From Desmodus rotundus (taxonomy: Eukaryota; Chordata; Mammalia; Chiroptera; Phyllostomidae): 64,000 nt of DNA. A program made the translations under genes and the position numbers. Positions 34,378 to 47,171 of this stretch are shown piece by piece. The stretch lies in contig NC_071387.1 of NCBI RefSeq assembly GCF_022682495.2, positions 196,084,143-196,148,142 of the forward strand, given 5' to 3'. The notes under the pieces were generated by a model, which was not told the origin of the DNA, did no database searches, and saw nothing but the letters and a program-made list of their open reading frames with translations. Positions within the stretch are counted from its first letter, which is position 1. Every line of letters begins with the position of its first letter.

Positions 34378-35044
34378 CGAGGTCTTTCTGGAAAATGTCC
34401 AGCCATTGTTAATATAATGAGAATGGTTTGGGCAAAACCCATGTAACCTGACAGCCAAAGAGATTGGACTGGAATGCACATGAGTGAACAATGACAACTT
34501 CATTGTAATAGTCAGTTGGGGCAGTAGATGTTGTTGAATGAACATGTGTACTGTGGCCGTCACATTCAAAATGACTGAACTAGTAAAGCAGCAAATCTGC
34601 ATCAAATTTCAAGTTAAACTTGAATCTTACTCCATGGAAACTGTTTGGCTGATTCAGAAGGCCACAGCTATGGCAACTGGTGACTGGCACCTTCATCATG
34701 TCAATGTGCTCATTCATCATGTCTCATGCAGACATTTTTGGTGAAACATCAGATCACCCAGGTGACTCAGCCCCACCACAGCCCAGATTTGGTGCCCTGT
34801 GACTTCTGGCTTTTCCCAAAACTAGAATTACCTTTGAAGGGAAGAGATTTCAGTCCATCAATGAGAGTCAGGAAATATGATGGAGCAGCTGATGGTGATT
34901 GGGAGAATTGTGTGAGGTCCCAAGATGCCTACTTTGAAGGGGACTGAGATGTCATTGTCCTATGTACAGTATTTCTTGTATCTTCTTCAATGAACATCTC
35001 TATTTTTCATAGTACAAGGCTGGATACCTTCTGGACAGACCTCA
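34378..35044 (+). mobile_element. Mariner copy B, same internal deletion as copy A, about 667 bases
   Basis: TA flanks both ends (34376-34377 and 35045-35046). The left end CGAGGTCTTTCTGG and right end CCAGAAGG... CAGACCTCA form the inverted repeats. Internally it matches copy A along the whole length: the N-terminal transposase piece (34571-34665), then directly the catalytic region (CTTCATCATGTCAATG; CCACCACAGCCCAGA; GTGACTTCTGGCTTTTCC). The His-Asp-Asn region is altered in this copy. A 73-codon frame (34726-34947) survives in the catalytic part, including Ser-Pro-Asp-Leu-Val-Pro-Cys-Asp. It cannot encode an active enzyme. Confidence 0.88.
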
Positions 35045-37640
35045 TATACCAATGAAACTTGACTGATTGAACTTGAGGATGGACAGCTAATAGAAAAGTT
35101 AGAATAATATAGTTTAATAAAAGCCAAATATGAATAAAATTACTTAAAAAATGATCTGGTACAAAAATGCCTTAGGCAATGTAGAAGTGTAAAAAAATTA
35201 ATTTTACTTACATGTTTTCTATTTCAAAATGTACCTACTGAAAACCACTTGTCTTATCTCTGTGTCACTTTTTTTCAGAAAAGGGGAAAAAATTTAAAGA
35301 CTAAAGTAGAGACAGCTTTGAGTTAATTTCACTTTTCCCCTTACATGTTACCCTGTGTGTGTGTGTGTGTGTCCTCTCATGGGAAATCCACTCCTTAGCA
35401 TCTCATTCTAATGTTATAATGATACTGTTATTTATCTACTTGGTTTTTAAACAGAATGCTTGGTAAAAAGTTTAAAGGATTCCATTCACCATGCAAGCAG
35501 ACTTTTAAAATGTCCTTGTAATAAAGTGCAGCTTATTTTACTTCTTAGGAAATGTTTCCTCTTCAGAGGCCGTGGATATATAGATTCAAAATATAATATA
35601 CATAAGGATTCTAGGTATAAGTTCTTATTCTACCCATCTTTCCAGAGACTTTTATCTAGAGAAAGTTACTTAATCCCACTTACTATAGTATCTTTAATTG
35701 AAATTTTACATTGAATTTTACATTGTGTTCCTATATCCAGTGATTCATCTTCTGACTGGTGCTTTCAAATTTTAAGAGTATATTAAATCATGTATTCATA
35801 TTGCTAACACATTTCAATTTATCGTTACTTGCCTGTAGGAGAGATGGGTATTTCTTTGCACATCATCTAAGGCTTTCTGACAAGAACTATGTTAATCTTC
35901 CAGAAGAAGCCCTTAACCACTTCTACACCTTCTATGCTACATGAACTGACATAAGGTTTCTACGTGCTGTTCCCCCCACATGGGTACATGTATTTCATGT
36001 CTTCTGTCTGATTCGCTGCCTCTCTCTTTTACCACTCAGGAAATTCATACTCTTAAAGTTAACTATCACCACTGCTATAAAGTCTCCTAAAATCTCAGGT
36101 TCCTTGGCATGTTGAGTATGAATTTTGGAAATTTTTCATATAAACACTTCATCTTTCTTAAAGACCTAGATTCTCTTACTTAGATTTTATGAATACGGTA
36201 TCTCAAAAAACCAATTCACTTACCCCTAACACAATAGGTTTCGGGGACACAGCAAACATAGCAAACAGTCCCACTTTTTGCAGAGAAAGTCGGTATCTGG
36301 TCCAGTGCCCCCTAAAAGATCACTGACCGGTCTCTGTTTCCTCATAAATGGCCATGACTCGCTGTTGGTGGGTTACTATTTTCCCCTCTTATGGAGATAG
36401 TCTCTTCTCAATAAATTTGTTAATCACTGACAATTGGCAGTTGTACAGTCGTCACTGATGGTGTTTTATGTGATGCATTGATCAATTCTGAGACCGTTTC
36501 TTCTCCTTTCCTGCTCAGGAGAACCACTTCAACCAACTTGTTAGCCACAATTCGTAAGTATTGCTGCTATCTTCTCTGAAATATGGCTCATCTGGAAGTG
36601 CTAAATAGTGGCATCTGGGGTTTCTGTGTTAGAGAATAGCTGTTCTTTGTGCTTTATTGATGAGAACTTTTTTCCCATTGGCTGTTATTCATTGATGAAG
36701 CACTGGTAATGCTGAAGGAGCAGACGTGGAAAACATCTGAGTAAGTCATGTCTGACATCAGTAAGTCGAATAGGGTTGGTTTTAATAGACACCTTATAGA
36801 ATCCAGGACTACAGACATGGTAGTTAGAACACTTTAGAATTCTTTCTTAAAATGTGAGGAACAGCTATTATTTATTGTCTATCTTAAAAATAATTCATTA
36901 TGCAAATTCTAAGCCACTCTTTGCTTTGTAACATACTCTCAGATTGTGTCCACCTTCTCTCTACCATGTGTAAGTGATCATGTTTAATTTAGTGTTTATT
37001 TCCAGGCATCATTTTTAATGCTACATAAAAATGTCTTTAAATAATGTATGCTACAGTATCACATGTTTTATATGTTCTCATCCTGCAAATAAAATTTCTA
37101 AAATATGCTTTGTTTTCTCAGATATGTGTTCATGAGTTTCACTGGTATGTTTTGCATGCTGTATAATAATTCATTGCACAAATGTGGTGCAATTCTGAAA
37201 TTTAGGTTATTCTTAATCTCTGTTATTGTACATATTATTGTGATAAATAATCAAGTCTGTATCTTCTAGGTATTGTAACTATTTTCTTTAAAATATATAC
37301 AAAGAATTTAAATTAGTGTGTGACTGTTCAATCTATATAAACTATAAAACCTTCCTCTTATGCCAGCTTGTTATAAGATAGCATGTAGCTACTGATATGG
37401 AAATTGTAAGAAATTCTCAAGAGAAACTCCTAGATCTAATAAGTTCATTTAGTAAGGGCACTTGAAATAAGAACAATACACAAACATCAATCATGATTCT
37501 TTACAATATGAAAATAAAATAGATGTTGATAAGGATATATAAAGATAGGTACATAATTAAAAATATTTATCAAATGAAATGATACTTAATTATAAGTATT
37601 TGACTTAACTATAAGTCAAATGAAACATATACACAATATA
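35045..37640. other. No recognised gene
   Basis: Intergenic DNA, with a (TG)n run at 35355-35372 and a moderately GC-rich part at 36230-36540. No confident exon, RNA gene or element. Confidence 0.4.
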
Positions 37641-37967
37641 CTGCAAATGAAAATATTTAAAAATTATTCAAAATAAATAGTGAGATGTAGTATATGTATG
37701 GATGGGAAAGATCAATATTATTGATATAAATTCTCTACAAATTATCTATTGATTCAAGACAATTTCAATTAAAATCTTAGCAGAATTTGTTGTAAAAATA
37801 TACAGGGATATACTAAAACATAGTAAAATTTTTGGCTCTGTGGAAGACACTGTCAAGAGAATAAAAAGATAAGTTACATATTCATAGAAAACTAAAAAAG
37901 GGCATGCATACAGAATGTGTAAGACCTCTCAAAGTAAAAAATAAAAAATATAAAATCCATTTTTAAA
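37640..37967 (+). mobile_element. Old L1 ORF2 fragment, left of a Ves SINE
   Basis: GATCAATATTATTGATATAA, ATTATCTATTGATTCAAGAC and CAATTTCAATTAAAATCTTA are recognisable ORF2 sequence upstream of the C-terminal region. It is continued after the SINE at 38198. Coding is lost. Confidence 0.65.
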
Positions 37968-38197
37968 AGATTTTATTTATCTATTTTTAGAGAGACGGAA
38001 AGGGAGGGAGAAAGAAAAGGAGAGAAACATCGATGTGAGAGAGAAACATCAACTGGTTGACTCTCACACTCTCATATGTGTCCTCACTGATGACTGAACC
38101 CATAACCCAGGCATGTGCCCTGACCTGGAATCAAACTGGTGAATTTTGCTTTGCAGAAAGACACCGAACCAACTGAGCCACACTGGTCAAGGCCACT
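37968..38197 (-). mobile_element. Ves SINE (tRNA-derived), minus strand
   Basis: On the minus strand the element starts with a tRNA-like head: complement of GAACCAACTGAGCCACACTG and GGTCAAGGCC. Next comes the GCCCTGACC...GGGCACATGCC-type body, the AGAGAGAAACATC repeat region and an A-rich tail (plus strand AAAGATTTTATTTATC). Flanks ATCCATTTTTAAA (37955-37967) and ATCCGATTTTTAAA (38198-38211) are a target duplication with one extra base. This family is known from bats and is the best evidence for the source organism. It inserted into an older L1. Confidence 0.9.
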
Positions 38198-38870
38198 ATC
38201 CGATTTTTAAATGAGCAAAGTACTTGAGCATACACTCCACGAAGGATATACACCTACCAAAAAGAACATTTAAAAAATGCTCAATTATCAACCATGGAAG
38301 AAATTCCAATTAAGACCACTATTGGAATGGATACATTTAAAAAAAAAAAGGAACAGACAATACCAAATATTGACAAAGATGTGGAGCAACTAGAATTCTC
38401 ATGTATTTTCAGCAAGAATGCAAAAATGATACGGTTCCTTTGAAGATCAGTTTGGCAGTTCCTTATAAAGTTAAGTTTACACTTACCACATAACTCAGCA
38501 ATCTCATCTTAAGTATTATCCCTAGAGAAATTAAAACTCATGTTCACACTAAAATGAGCAAACACATGTCAACAGCAGTTTTATTCACAATTGCCAAGTG
38601 ATGGAAATAACTTGAATGTCCTTTAATGAATCTATTTTCCTTAAGTCAATTGATGAAGGCAAATCCACGCAACAGAAACTTGCTCAGCAATAAGAAATAA
38701 TCAACTATTAGTCCATTCAAGACCTTGAATGAATTTCAAAATCATTGTGTTGGGTGAAAGAAGCCAATCTTATCAAGCTTATGTGATGCATGATTGTATT
38801 TATAAGACATTTTGGGAAATTATAAAAAATATAGGGTTAGAAAACATTCAAAAAATCATAAAATAGAAAC
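38198..38870 (+). mobile_element. Old L1 ORF2 3' end, right of the Ves SINE
   Basis: It continues the element at 37640: AAGATGTGGAGCAACTAGAA, TTTGGCAGTTCCTTATAAAG, CACATAACTCAGCAATCTCA, ACAATTGCCAAGTGATGGAA, GGTGAAAGAAGCCAATCTTA. The divergence is high, as in L1ME/L1MC classes. The region contains no intact frame. Confidence 0.8.
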
Positions 38871-38920
38871 AAAGAATGAGCTTTATCACATGTAAATTTA
38901 AGATAAATTTAAGTGTACTT

Positions 38921-39060
38921 GAGGCAACCAACATAATTCTCAAATCAATGTTTCTCTCTCTCTTTCTCTCTCCTTCTCTCTCCCCTCTCCCTCCCTTCTT
39001 CTTTCTCTAAAACCAATGAAAATGAAATTCTTCCTGTGAAGATATTAAAAAAGATTAAAT
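38921..39060 (+). mobile_element. Ves SINE 3' portion
   Basis: GAGGCAACCAA, AAATCAATGTTTCTCTCTCT, a CT-rich stretch and TTCTCTAAAACCAATGAAAA, then an A-rich end, are the tail half of a Ves SINE on the plus strand. The tRNA-like head is missing. Confidence 0.75.
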
Positions 39061-39089
39061 TTAACTAAAAGCAAGTTAAATATAAAAAT

Positions 39090-39505
39090 TGATAATTTGT
39101 TTATGTTGGCCACTCTGACCGGTGTGAGATGGTACCTCATTGTGGTTTTAATTTGCATCTCTCTGATGGCTAGTGATGATAAGCATCTTTTCATATATTT
39201 CTGGGCCCTCTGTATGTCCTCCTTGGAGAAGTGTCTGTTCAAGTCCTTTGCCCATTTTTTAATTGGGTTGTTTGTCTTTCTGGAGTGGAGTCGTGTGAGT
39301 TCTTTATGTATTTTGGAGATCAGACACTTGTCTGAGGTATCATTGGCAAATATGTTTTCCCATACTGTTGGTTCTCTTTTCATTTTAATGCTTTTTTTTT
39401 AGCCACGCAGAAGTGTTTTATTTTGATGAGGTCCCATTTGTTTATTCTTTCCTTTATGTCCCTTGCTTTAAGGGATGTGTCTGTGAGGATGTTGCTGCTA
39501 GAAAA
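39090..39505 (-). mobile_element. L1 ORF2 fragment, minus strand, without a 3' end
   Basis: Reversed ORF2: GTTGGCCACTCTGACCGG, GTGTGAGATGGTACCTCATT, CCTCTGTATGTCCTCCTTGG, CCATTTTTTAATTGGGTTGT, TATCATTGGCAAATATGTTT, GAGGTCCCATTTGTTTATTC. The long frames on both strands here are ORF2 remnant and antisense. The part beyond the 3' side is absent, which is odd for a normal target-primed insertion; it may be one arm of a rearranged copy. Confidence 0.88.
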
Positions 39506-39889
39506 TGTCTTTCAATTATGTATTGTTACTACAAAAGAGAACATCTTAATTTATACCTAGCAGTAGAATGGCTTTTAGGCAACTCAAATATAACAGGTAT
39601 AGCTAATGTGCCCTTTAACTCTCTTCAGCCCAAGTCCTACTTTTTTCCTTTCTTCCTGATATAAAAATGGTGTATATGCTTCTGGTCTATTTTTTATATG
39701 TGTGTCATAAAATCATGTATATATCAAACCATACATGAACAATTAAATATTTTACATCAATAAAAAAAATTAAGTAAGATGACATGACTAATTTCATGGT
39801 TATAGGTGAACACACTTAAGTAGGTTAATATCTCTTAAAAAGTAAAAATTTAAAATAAAAGGGAAAAGCTCAGTTTGTTAAAAACAGGA

Positions 39890-40870
39890 GGAATAAAAGA
39901 CAAAGAAAGATAAAAGATATAATCAAATTAATACTGTAGAAATTGGATTGTCAAATATAGAAAGGAAACAGTAAGCTATATCATGTAATGCCAGGTATAC
40001 TAAGAATATAAGGGAACTCTAGCAACAGAATTTTGAAATACATAAAACAAAAATGATGGAAATATGAGAGAAATGGAAAAATCTCTTTAATATTTTGGGA
40101 TAACATCATATATCATCCAAGAAACTCATATCAAAAATACACATGAATAGTATAAGCACAGTTAATAATATAATTATGAAGTTAATTATAATATATTTTC
40201 AAGGCAACAAGTTAAGACAATTATACTTTTCGATCATGTAAGTAAACAATTTTTCAAAAACAGAAATCATACACTGCATTATCTATCCACAGTCAAATGA
40301 AATACAGAGTTTGACACACACACACAAAGACAAAACAATCCAAATTACTCTTCTTATGAAGAGATCAAAGCATATTAAGATATAAATGAAAGTTAATGAG
40401 ATCACTACCTAATAAAGCATGTGGGAACCAACCAAAGTGGTGCTCGAAGAAAATTTAGTTATAAATGCACTCATTAGGAAAGCAGAAAGAATAAATTTAA
40501 CAGTAAAATACAGAATATAATGAAAGAACATAACAAAAATATTAGAAATAATTATAAATATAAAAGGAGTCATTAGTAAATTATTTTTAAAGCATGGGAT
40601 TAATCAAAAGCACCAAAAATGATTTTTAAAAGATCTTTGAAGTACTCTATTCTTTGACAAGTCTGATGTCAAGACCTGTAAAGGAGACTTAAATAGACAA
40701 TCAGGAATTTTTTTAAAAAGTTGAGTGATAAAGAAAACTTACCATTATGAGAAAATTCAATGTACAATTTTACAATAATGAATTTGAATATTTTGATGAA
40801 ATTATGTACTTTAAGAATATAAGTATATATTTTAAATGACAAGAAAATATTAAAATCCGGACTGAAACAA
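39890..40870 (+). mobile_element. Old L1 ORF2 internal fragment
   Basis: Highly diverged ORF2 sequence. The clearest part is about 40420-40560: AACCAAAGTGGTGCTCGAAG, AAAATTTAGTTATAAATGCA, CTCATTAGGAAAGCAGAAAG, the RT-region text of mammalian L1. The outer parts are AT-rich and uncertain. Confidence 0.5.
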
Positions 40871-42309
40871 TGACTGTAGAATAAATTTAAATTGTATTTG
40901 AAGTTCTATTCTGAGAAACAATCTTATACTGTTTTGGAGTAGTCACTTGAAAACCTTCAAGTATAGCTTTTACAGTTTTAAACTATTGCCAAGAACATAA
41001 AAATATGGGAAGTGTCCAACTCATTTTTTGAGGCAAGCAGAATACTGAGAGAAAACCCATGAAATGTTAACAAGTACACAGCCACATAAAATTTGGTAAT
41101 CTCACTTTTGAAAATGTATGAAGGCCTAAATACACCTGTATGGGTTCTAGAAATATACTAAAGGAATATTACAAAATAATTAAGTAGGGTTTAGTTGAAA
41201 AAGAGAAGTGGATGTTTTGAGTAGGCTCTTTATTATATATTTAAACGTATATAAAATATTGTTTTCCATGTTTAACTTTCTACTTAGAATTCAATTCAGA
41301 AATTGTATAATCTTGAACTCAAATATTTTAGTATTTATGACTTAAAATTTATCTTCATATTGAAGAAATATTTATACCTTTTAATAAGCTTATGCTAACT
41401 ATAGCATACCCTGACTAAATACTTGGAATACGTATCTAATGAAATGACTTTCACACAGAGCATTACTCAAAGAGGATTTACAGGGAGCCCAGGATCTTTT
41501 ATTATAAAAAATAAAAGTATGAAAACTTACTGTCATGATATTAGCACATCCTTTTTAGTAAAATTTATGAGTCTGGTGTTTAAATAGGATTCTTTAGGGC
41601 ACAGGTCTTAATTTTGGCCTGAAAATTAGACTAGATTAACAAATTATTTCTAATATTATACAGTAATGTCAAAAGTATGTTAATGTAAAATCTACAAATA
41701 AAATAGCAAATAATCAAAATTTTTAAAAATTTCAGTAAACATTCATGTACATTTACAGAGAAAGATATTTCATTTATTTCATTTAATATATGTAAAAAAA
41801 AATATATATATATAAACAATGTTACTACGTGATCTAAACCTTGGTAGACATCATTTCTTAAACTATTTTAGAATTTATTGGAAACACATGTAAGTGCATA
41901 AAAATCACAAACAATAAGAATTAAACATAAAAATGTAGGGTTATGTCATGAGCTGCGTGACATTGCAAATCAAATTGGCCATTTCCTGCGAAGTAGATAT
42001 TTAGAGGTGCAGTTCTCAGCTCCTGGGAGTCACTGGAAAAGTGAAACAAGGTGAAAGAAGGTGTTCATGCAGGAGGATCCCTGGAGGGGTCAGAGCTCTC
42101 AGCACATTCTCCTGGATGAAGACCAAGGCTGATTACTGAATGAAAGAAGGCGGTGTGGCCACTGAACAAAAATCAGTGTTTTAGGTGAGTAAGATGGATT
42201 GATTGGATGGCTCAGATCTTAAGAAAGCAAGCACTCATGATAAGATGCACTTTTTTGTGAGTGGGTTAGGTCGTTCTTTCACGCAATTTCTAAAGACCCT
42301 CTGGTTGTG
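40871..42309. other. No recognised gene
   Basis: AT-rich intergenic DNA. 41940-42240 is less AT-rich, with a CCTGGAGGGGTCAGAGCTCT segment, but no motif or splice structure stood out. Confidence 0.4.
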
Positions 42310-42325
42310 GAGAATGTCCTGTTTT

Positions 42326-42990
42326 TGTTTGTTGTTTTTTAATTTTTTAAAAAAAATTTAATTGCACTTTTCCCTTACCATTTATACCCCCTTCCCCCAT
42401 TTCGTGCGCTATCATCACACTGCGGTCCTTGTCCATGAGTCCTTTTTCCTTTTTGCTGGATCTCTCCACTGCCTCACCTCCCCCCTCCATAGCTATCATT
42501 CTGCTCTCTCTCTGTCTCTTTCTCCTTTGCTTGTTAGTTCAGTTCATTAGATTCCACATATGAGTGAAATCATATGGCATTTGTCTTTCTCTGACTGGCT
42601 TATTTCACTTAGTATAAATGTTCTCCAGACCCATCCATGCTGTTGCAAAGGGTAAAATTTTCTTCTTTTCTACAGCCCAGTAGAATTCCACTGTGTAAAT
42701 GTCCCATAGTTGTTTTATCCACTCATCTACTGATGGACACTAGGGCTGCTTCCATATCTTGGTGATTGTAAATAACACTGCAGTGAACACAGAGGACACT
42801 TATGTTCTTTAGAATTTGTGTTTGGGGTTTCTTCAGATATATTCCCAGAAGTGGGATCACTGGGTCAAAGAGCACATCGTGTTTAATTTTTTGAGGTTTC
42901 TCATGGCCCTTCTCAGTTGGTGGAATCATTTGTCTGGTTAATTTTGATGACAATTGAGACTCTGGCATGCTTACTATTTACATGATCCCT
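42326..42990 (-). mobile_element. L1 3' end, minus strand, with imperfect target duplication
   Basis: Plus-strand landmarks: TTTAATTGCACTTTTCCC at the tail side, GTCCTTGTCCATGAGTCC, CACATATGAGTGAAATCATA, CACTTAGTATAAATGTTCTC, CTCATCTACTGATGGACACT, CCAGAAGTGGGATCACTGGG. Flanks GAGAATGTCCTGTTTT (42310-42325) and GAAAATGTTCTGTTTT (42991-43006) match at 14 of 16 bases and are probably the target duplication. The last 45 bases before the right flank do not align to L1 by eye and may be filler or an inverted scrap. Confidence 0.85.
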
Positions 42991-43006
42991 GAAAATGTTC
43001 TGTTTT

Positions 43007-43269
43007 GTCTGGCAACCAAATGAAAATTGAATTGTTGCCCTGGTTTAAATGTATGGCTGCATTAAATTATCATGAAAGCTCTGAGATATCATTATGCCTT
43101 GTACAGAATGATTTGGTTAAATGCTATGCCCACTACACCTCCAATCCCTGTGAAAGGTTTATTGACAATTTCCTTCAAGGAAAACACCCATTTTATTTCT
43201 GTTGCCTACTAGAATTCCAAGGGAAAACATAATATGTGTGTAAATATATATTTACTACCATTTTGTGTA
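43007..43269. other. No recognised feature
   Basis: Spacer between two L1 tails; the frame at 43005-43232 is not recognisable. Confidence 0.4.
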
Positions 43270-43650
43270 CTTTAATGGATGAAACTGGAGAGTATTATGC
43301 TAAGTGAAATAAACCAAATGGTTAATGACAACTACCATATGATCTCACCTATAAGTGGAACCTAATCAACAAAAGAAAGAAACAAGCAAAATAGAACCAG
43401 AGATAGAAATAAAGAACAAAGTGACAGTGGCCACAGAAGAAGGAAAGAGGGATAAAGAAGGAAAGAAAAGAAAGGGTCTAGTCAAGGAGCATATATAAAG
43501 GACCCATGGTAATGGACAACAGAGTAGTGATTGATTGAGGGAGTGTGGATGGAGGTGGGGGTGGGGGCAGGGCAGGGCATGGGAGAACAATGGGGGAAAT
43601 TGGGATAGTTGTAATTGAACAACAATAAAAAACAAATAATAAATAACATA
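43270..43650 (+). mobile_element. 5'-truncated L1 tail
   Basis: GAAACTGGAGAGTATTATGC, ACCATATGATCTCACCTATA, AGTGGAACCTAATCAACAAA, a G-rich 3' UTR (43540-43610) and GTAATTGAACAACAATAAAA with an A-rich tail. Same subfamily as the copy at 8303-8654, judging by the shared 3' end. The minus-strand Pro/Leu-rich frames are translations of the G-rich 3' UTR. Confidence 0.9.
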
Positions 43651-46600
43651 TTTGATTAACTTTGTTGTATTTCTTATACATTTTCCTATTACTCATTGTG
43701 TACTATTAAACTGTGGCTATGACAGTCAAATTGAGTGCTATGTTGAGTACATGAATGATGAATTAATGAAAAGTAGATCAAATATTTAAATTACATAAAA
43801 CTATATAGACACTGACAGCCTAAATAATGTTTATTAATTATAGGGAATTTTTTTTTTAATTACAGGGAACTTTTCATTTAAAAATTTTTTTGCTGCACCT
43901 ATTGATGATGTAACATTTCATTCAATGAAATTATTTTCTTAAAGGTAACAAATTAAATTCAATAACAGTTAATATCTCAGTTTATATTCTCTCCCTCCCT
44001 CATCCCTCTATAACTGTGTATACTTGTATACATACTCTGAATATATTACACATATCATATAAATGCAGCATATGTATGCATATCTATAAAGGCAATGTCT
44101 TTTACACAGAGTATGTATGTATATATATCCACTTTACTTGTACCTGCATACACATGCACATTCACTTTTTAAATAAAATTAGAACAGTAGAGGTTGGCAG
44201 CCTGCTTTTGTATTCTTTATAATCTGTAAGATATCATTAAGCATTCTCACATATTGATTATATTAAAATAGATCACTTAGTGGACACATTATATTTAATT
44301 ATAGAATTATAAAATGATTTAATTGGACACTCAGACCTTTTTTCAATGATAAATTATTTTATTACTTATTTTATTACTTCTGTAATAAAATAATCCTGTT
44401 TCTTTTTATTCAGTGTTAACTTTTGTAGGATTTATATGGAAATAAACTTGGTCACCATTAGATGTGTAATGAATTTTATTTTTCTCTCTTTTTTAGAAAC
44501 AGACTTTTCTCTCAGACTTTTTGGTAAATGGTTTTAAAAAATTAACTCAAATATTTTAGCTTGTCCAATTCTTCCCTCCCATTTAATCACAATTCTGATA
44601 AATTACTAAAAACTTTTTGCCCTGGCATATCTAGAAAGTCAAATTAATTGTATTTAGATTCAAATTCACATGGCTGAAGTTGTAAGTAATTTGATTTTTA
44701 GGAATAAAACCTTTGTTATTAAATCATTAGTTATATTAGTATATAAAGGCCAAAGACATTCTTTGAATTTATTGATAAATTGACAGATATGTATATCTCT
44801 TATCCCCATCTCATCTCTGTTAATTGATCTTCCCTTTCACCGCCCTGCCAGCTTAGACATTCTAAAGCTTCCTGGACCCTTTTTCATGCCAAACTGCCAG
44901 TAATACTGAGTAACTGAGTGGAGACATAGCCCCTTTTACAAATTATTTGACTAAAGATAAAAAACTTCACACTTTCACAGATGTTTTGGGCTGAGATTGT
45001 GACAAAATAATACAGATAATTTAAGGTAAATATTTAGAGATTTTAAACTATCAGAACAGAAACAATCTTCCCAATTTAGTTCTTCCATGACAATAATATG
45101 ATAAAAAGAATTCTGTCAGCAATCGTTATCGGACAATAGTGGAGGCTCTGTTTTGCACAGATGTTGAAGAGATGCAAAGCATGAAGTATGCCTTTGCTTC
45201 CAGTTAAGTTAAAGTCTTAAAAGAAGAAAGTCTGTAAAAGAATTACCTAAACCAGAAAAGAAAAAACCAAAAACATTTAATGCACTGTACTGGCAGCCAC
45301 TGACATAAGAGTTGAGGATTAGATTCGATTAGGTGGTCTCATCCTTCCAGGAAATAATTTGAAAGGCTTAATATATATGCAATCCTCCCAAATCATGATA
45401 TAACAAATGAGGATTTATGGAATATATGTAAGTAAATATTACATTTTCCAGTTATTTTTGTTTGAATTTAACACTGATTAGACATTCATAAAGAATACAT
45501 GATGTTTAGATTATAACATATCTTATTAAAAGAATATACTTTTTTCAATTTTTAAAAATTTTGTTCTAGATAAAACACACAAAATTCACTTAGTTATGAA
45601 GTAAATCGTTATTTTTTGGTATTTAACTAATGTTAGTGGCATCATTCACTTATTTACTATGTGTCCTAAACCAAGCACATTACGTGTATTTTCTCCATAG
45701 AATCTCTTTTGATTAAGGATACTCAGTCTGAAATCATATAACTGACACAAAGTCAAGAGTTCGTTAGGTTACTAAAGCACCTTTTAATTAAACTTGTATA
45801 ACTCCAAGTCTTTTCCTTAAAAATGATGCTGCTGTTATTCCACACACATTCTTTGTGTGTGTGTATGAGAAACTACTTCATTACTGTAGGGTTACTGGAT
45901 CCCTTTCCTGTATTAATCCTAGCTATATTATTTCAAATGATGCTAGACAGGATTATAACTCATAGTACAGAGGTTAACTAAAGCTCACCAATCACTCTGT
46001 GTCTTACAGCAGTCACTTGACTGTGTGTAAGATCTCTTGAGTAATAAGACTTAGTGTGTTATTGTATAGATACATGATGCCCCACATTTTCATGCAGAAT
46101 AAGGCAGGTGGCAGAAATTCCCTGTTATGCATGATGACATCAACATGACAAAATCCGTATCAGCACAACTCATCGAAAATTCCATTGTCGTCTTATTGAT
46201 TGTTTCGATTTTAAATTTACTTGAGATGAATTTGACTTATATGTCTACTTTGTCTATTTATTTCAGGATGTTTTATCTGTCAAAATGAAGGAATTTGATC
46301 ATGTTCTTTCAATAAGAAGAATATTTATATTTGCACATTTTCTGTTGATAATAACACATAAATAGTAGTCTTATTCATCCTAAAAATCACACATTATGCA
46401 TGTGACAGTTCTGCATGTATTTCCCCATAACTAAAATAATAGCACTACTTTAAATTCCATAAAGGTGTTTGGTACCTTTATTGTATTTTCTCTTTTATTT
46501 ATTTATTTTTTAGTTTAAACTAAAAGGTATAAGAAGTAAAAACCACTGTGCCTTAAGCTTTGTAAGCATTTTAAAAATCCCTCAAGAAAAATATTAAAAC

Positions 46601-47171
46601 ACTTGTAAGTTATTTTGCAACAGTATTGACATGGCATAGTAATAGTCATTTGACTTTTTAGTTTCTAGCTTAAGAGGATACAACTATACACTCTTTTCTG
46701 TGATCCCACAGTTGTAAGATTTATCCATGTAAATTCTAAGTGTCCTGCATTGTATTGGACAAGCATCTATTCGTGTATTTCTCAGTACATTTTAGGTTAT
46801 TTATTTCCTTAACTTAAGGAATGATAAAGTGCTAAGTGATTGAAAAATTATATTGGGCAGACACTTATTTATCAAAAATATCCTTTTTTGAAAGATGAAG
46901 AAAGGTTCAAGAGTAATAAAAATTTTAATATACTTCAAAGACACATATTAATCAGGGAGTTAAAAATGAAGTACTAGAATGTCTCAGCAAGGTGAATTAC
47001 TCATTTAAAGTGTGATGCTCAGAAAAGATGAAAGAGCATCTTCAAAGGAAGACATACGATCCAGTGTTACTGAAGAAGAGTTTCACTTGGTATGAGTGGG
47101 CATGCCACACAGACTGAGACAGTAAAACAGTAGCTTAGGTTAATGCCTATGGAAAAAAAATAACACATTCA
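43651..47171. other. No recognised gene; AT-rich
   Basis: Long AT-rich stretch. Some ATA/CATA-rich patches (44010-44130) and a short (TG)n at 45856-45866. Nothing is assigned as gene, RNA or element. Confidence 0.4.

Noticed and set aside
34726..34947. 73-codon frame with transposase-like residues as a possible domesticated gene
   Set aside because: It lies in an internally deleted mariner with a damaged catalytic motif, and the sister copy is broken in the same region.
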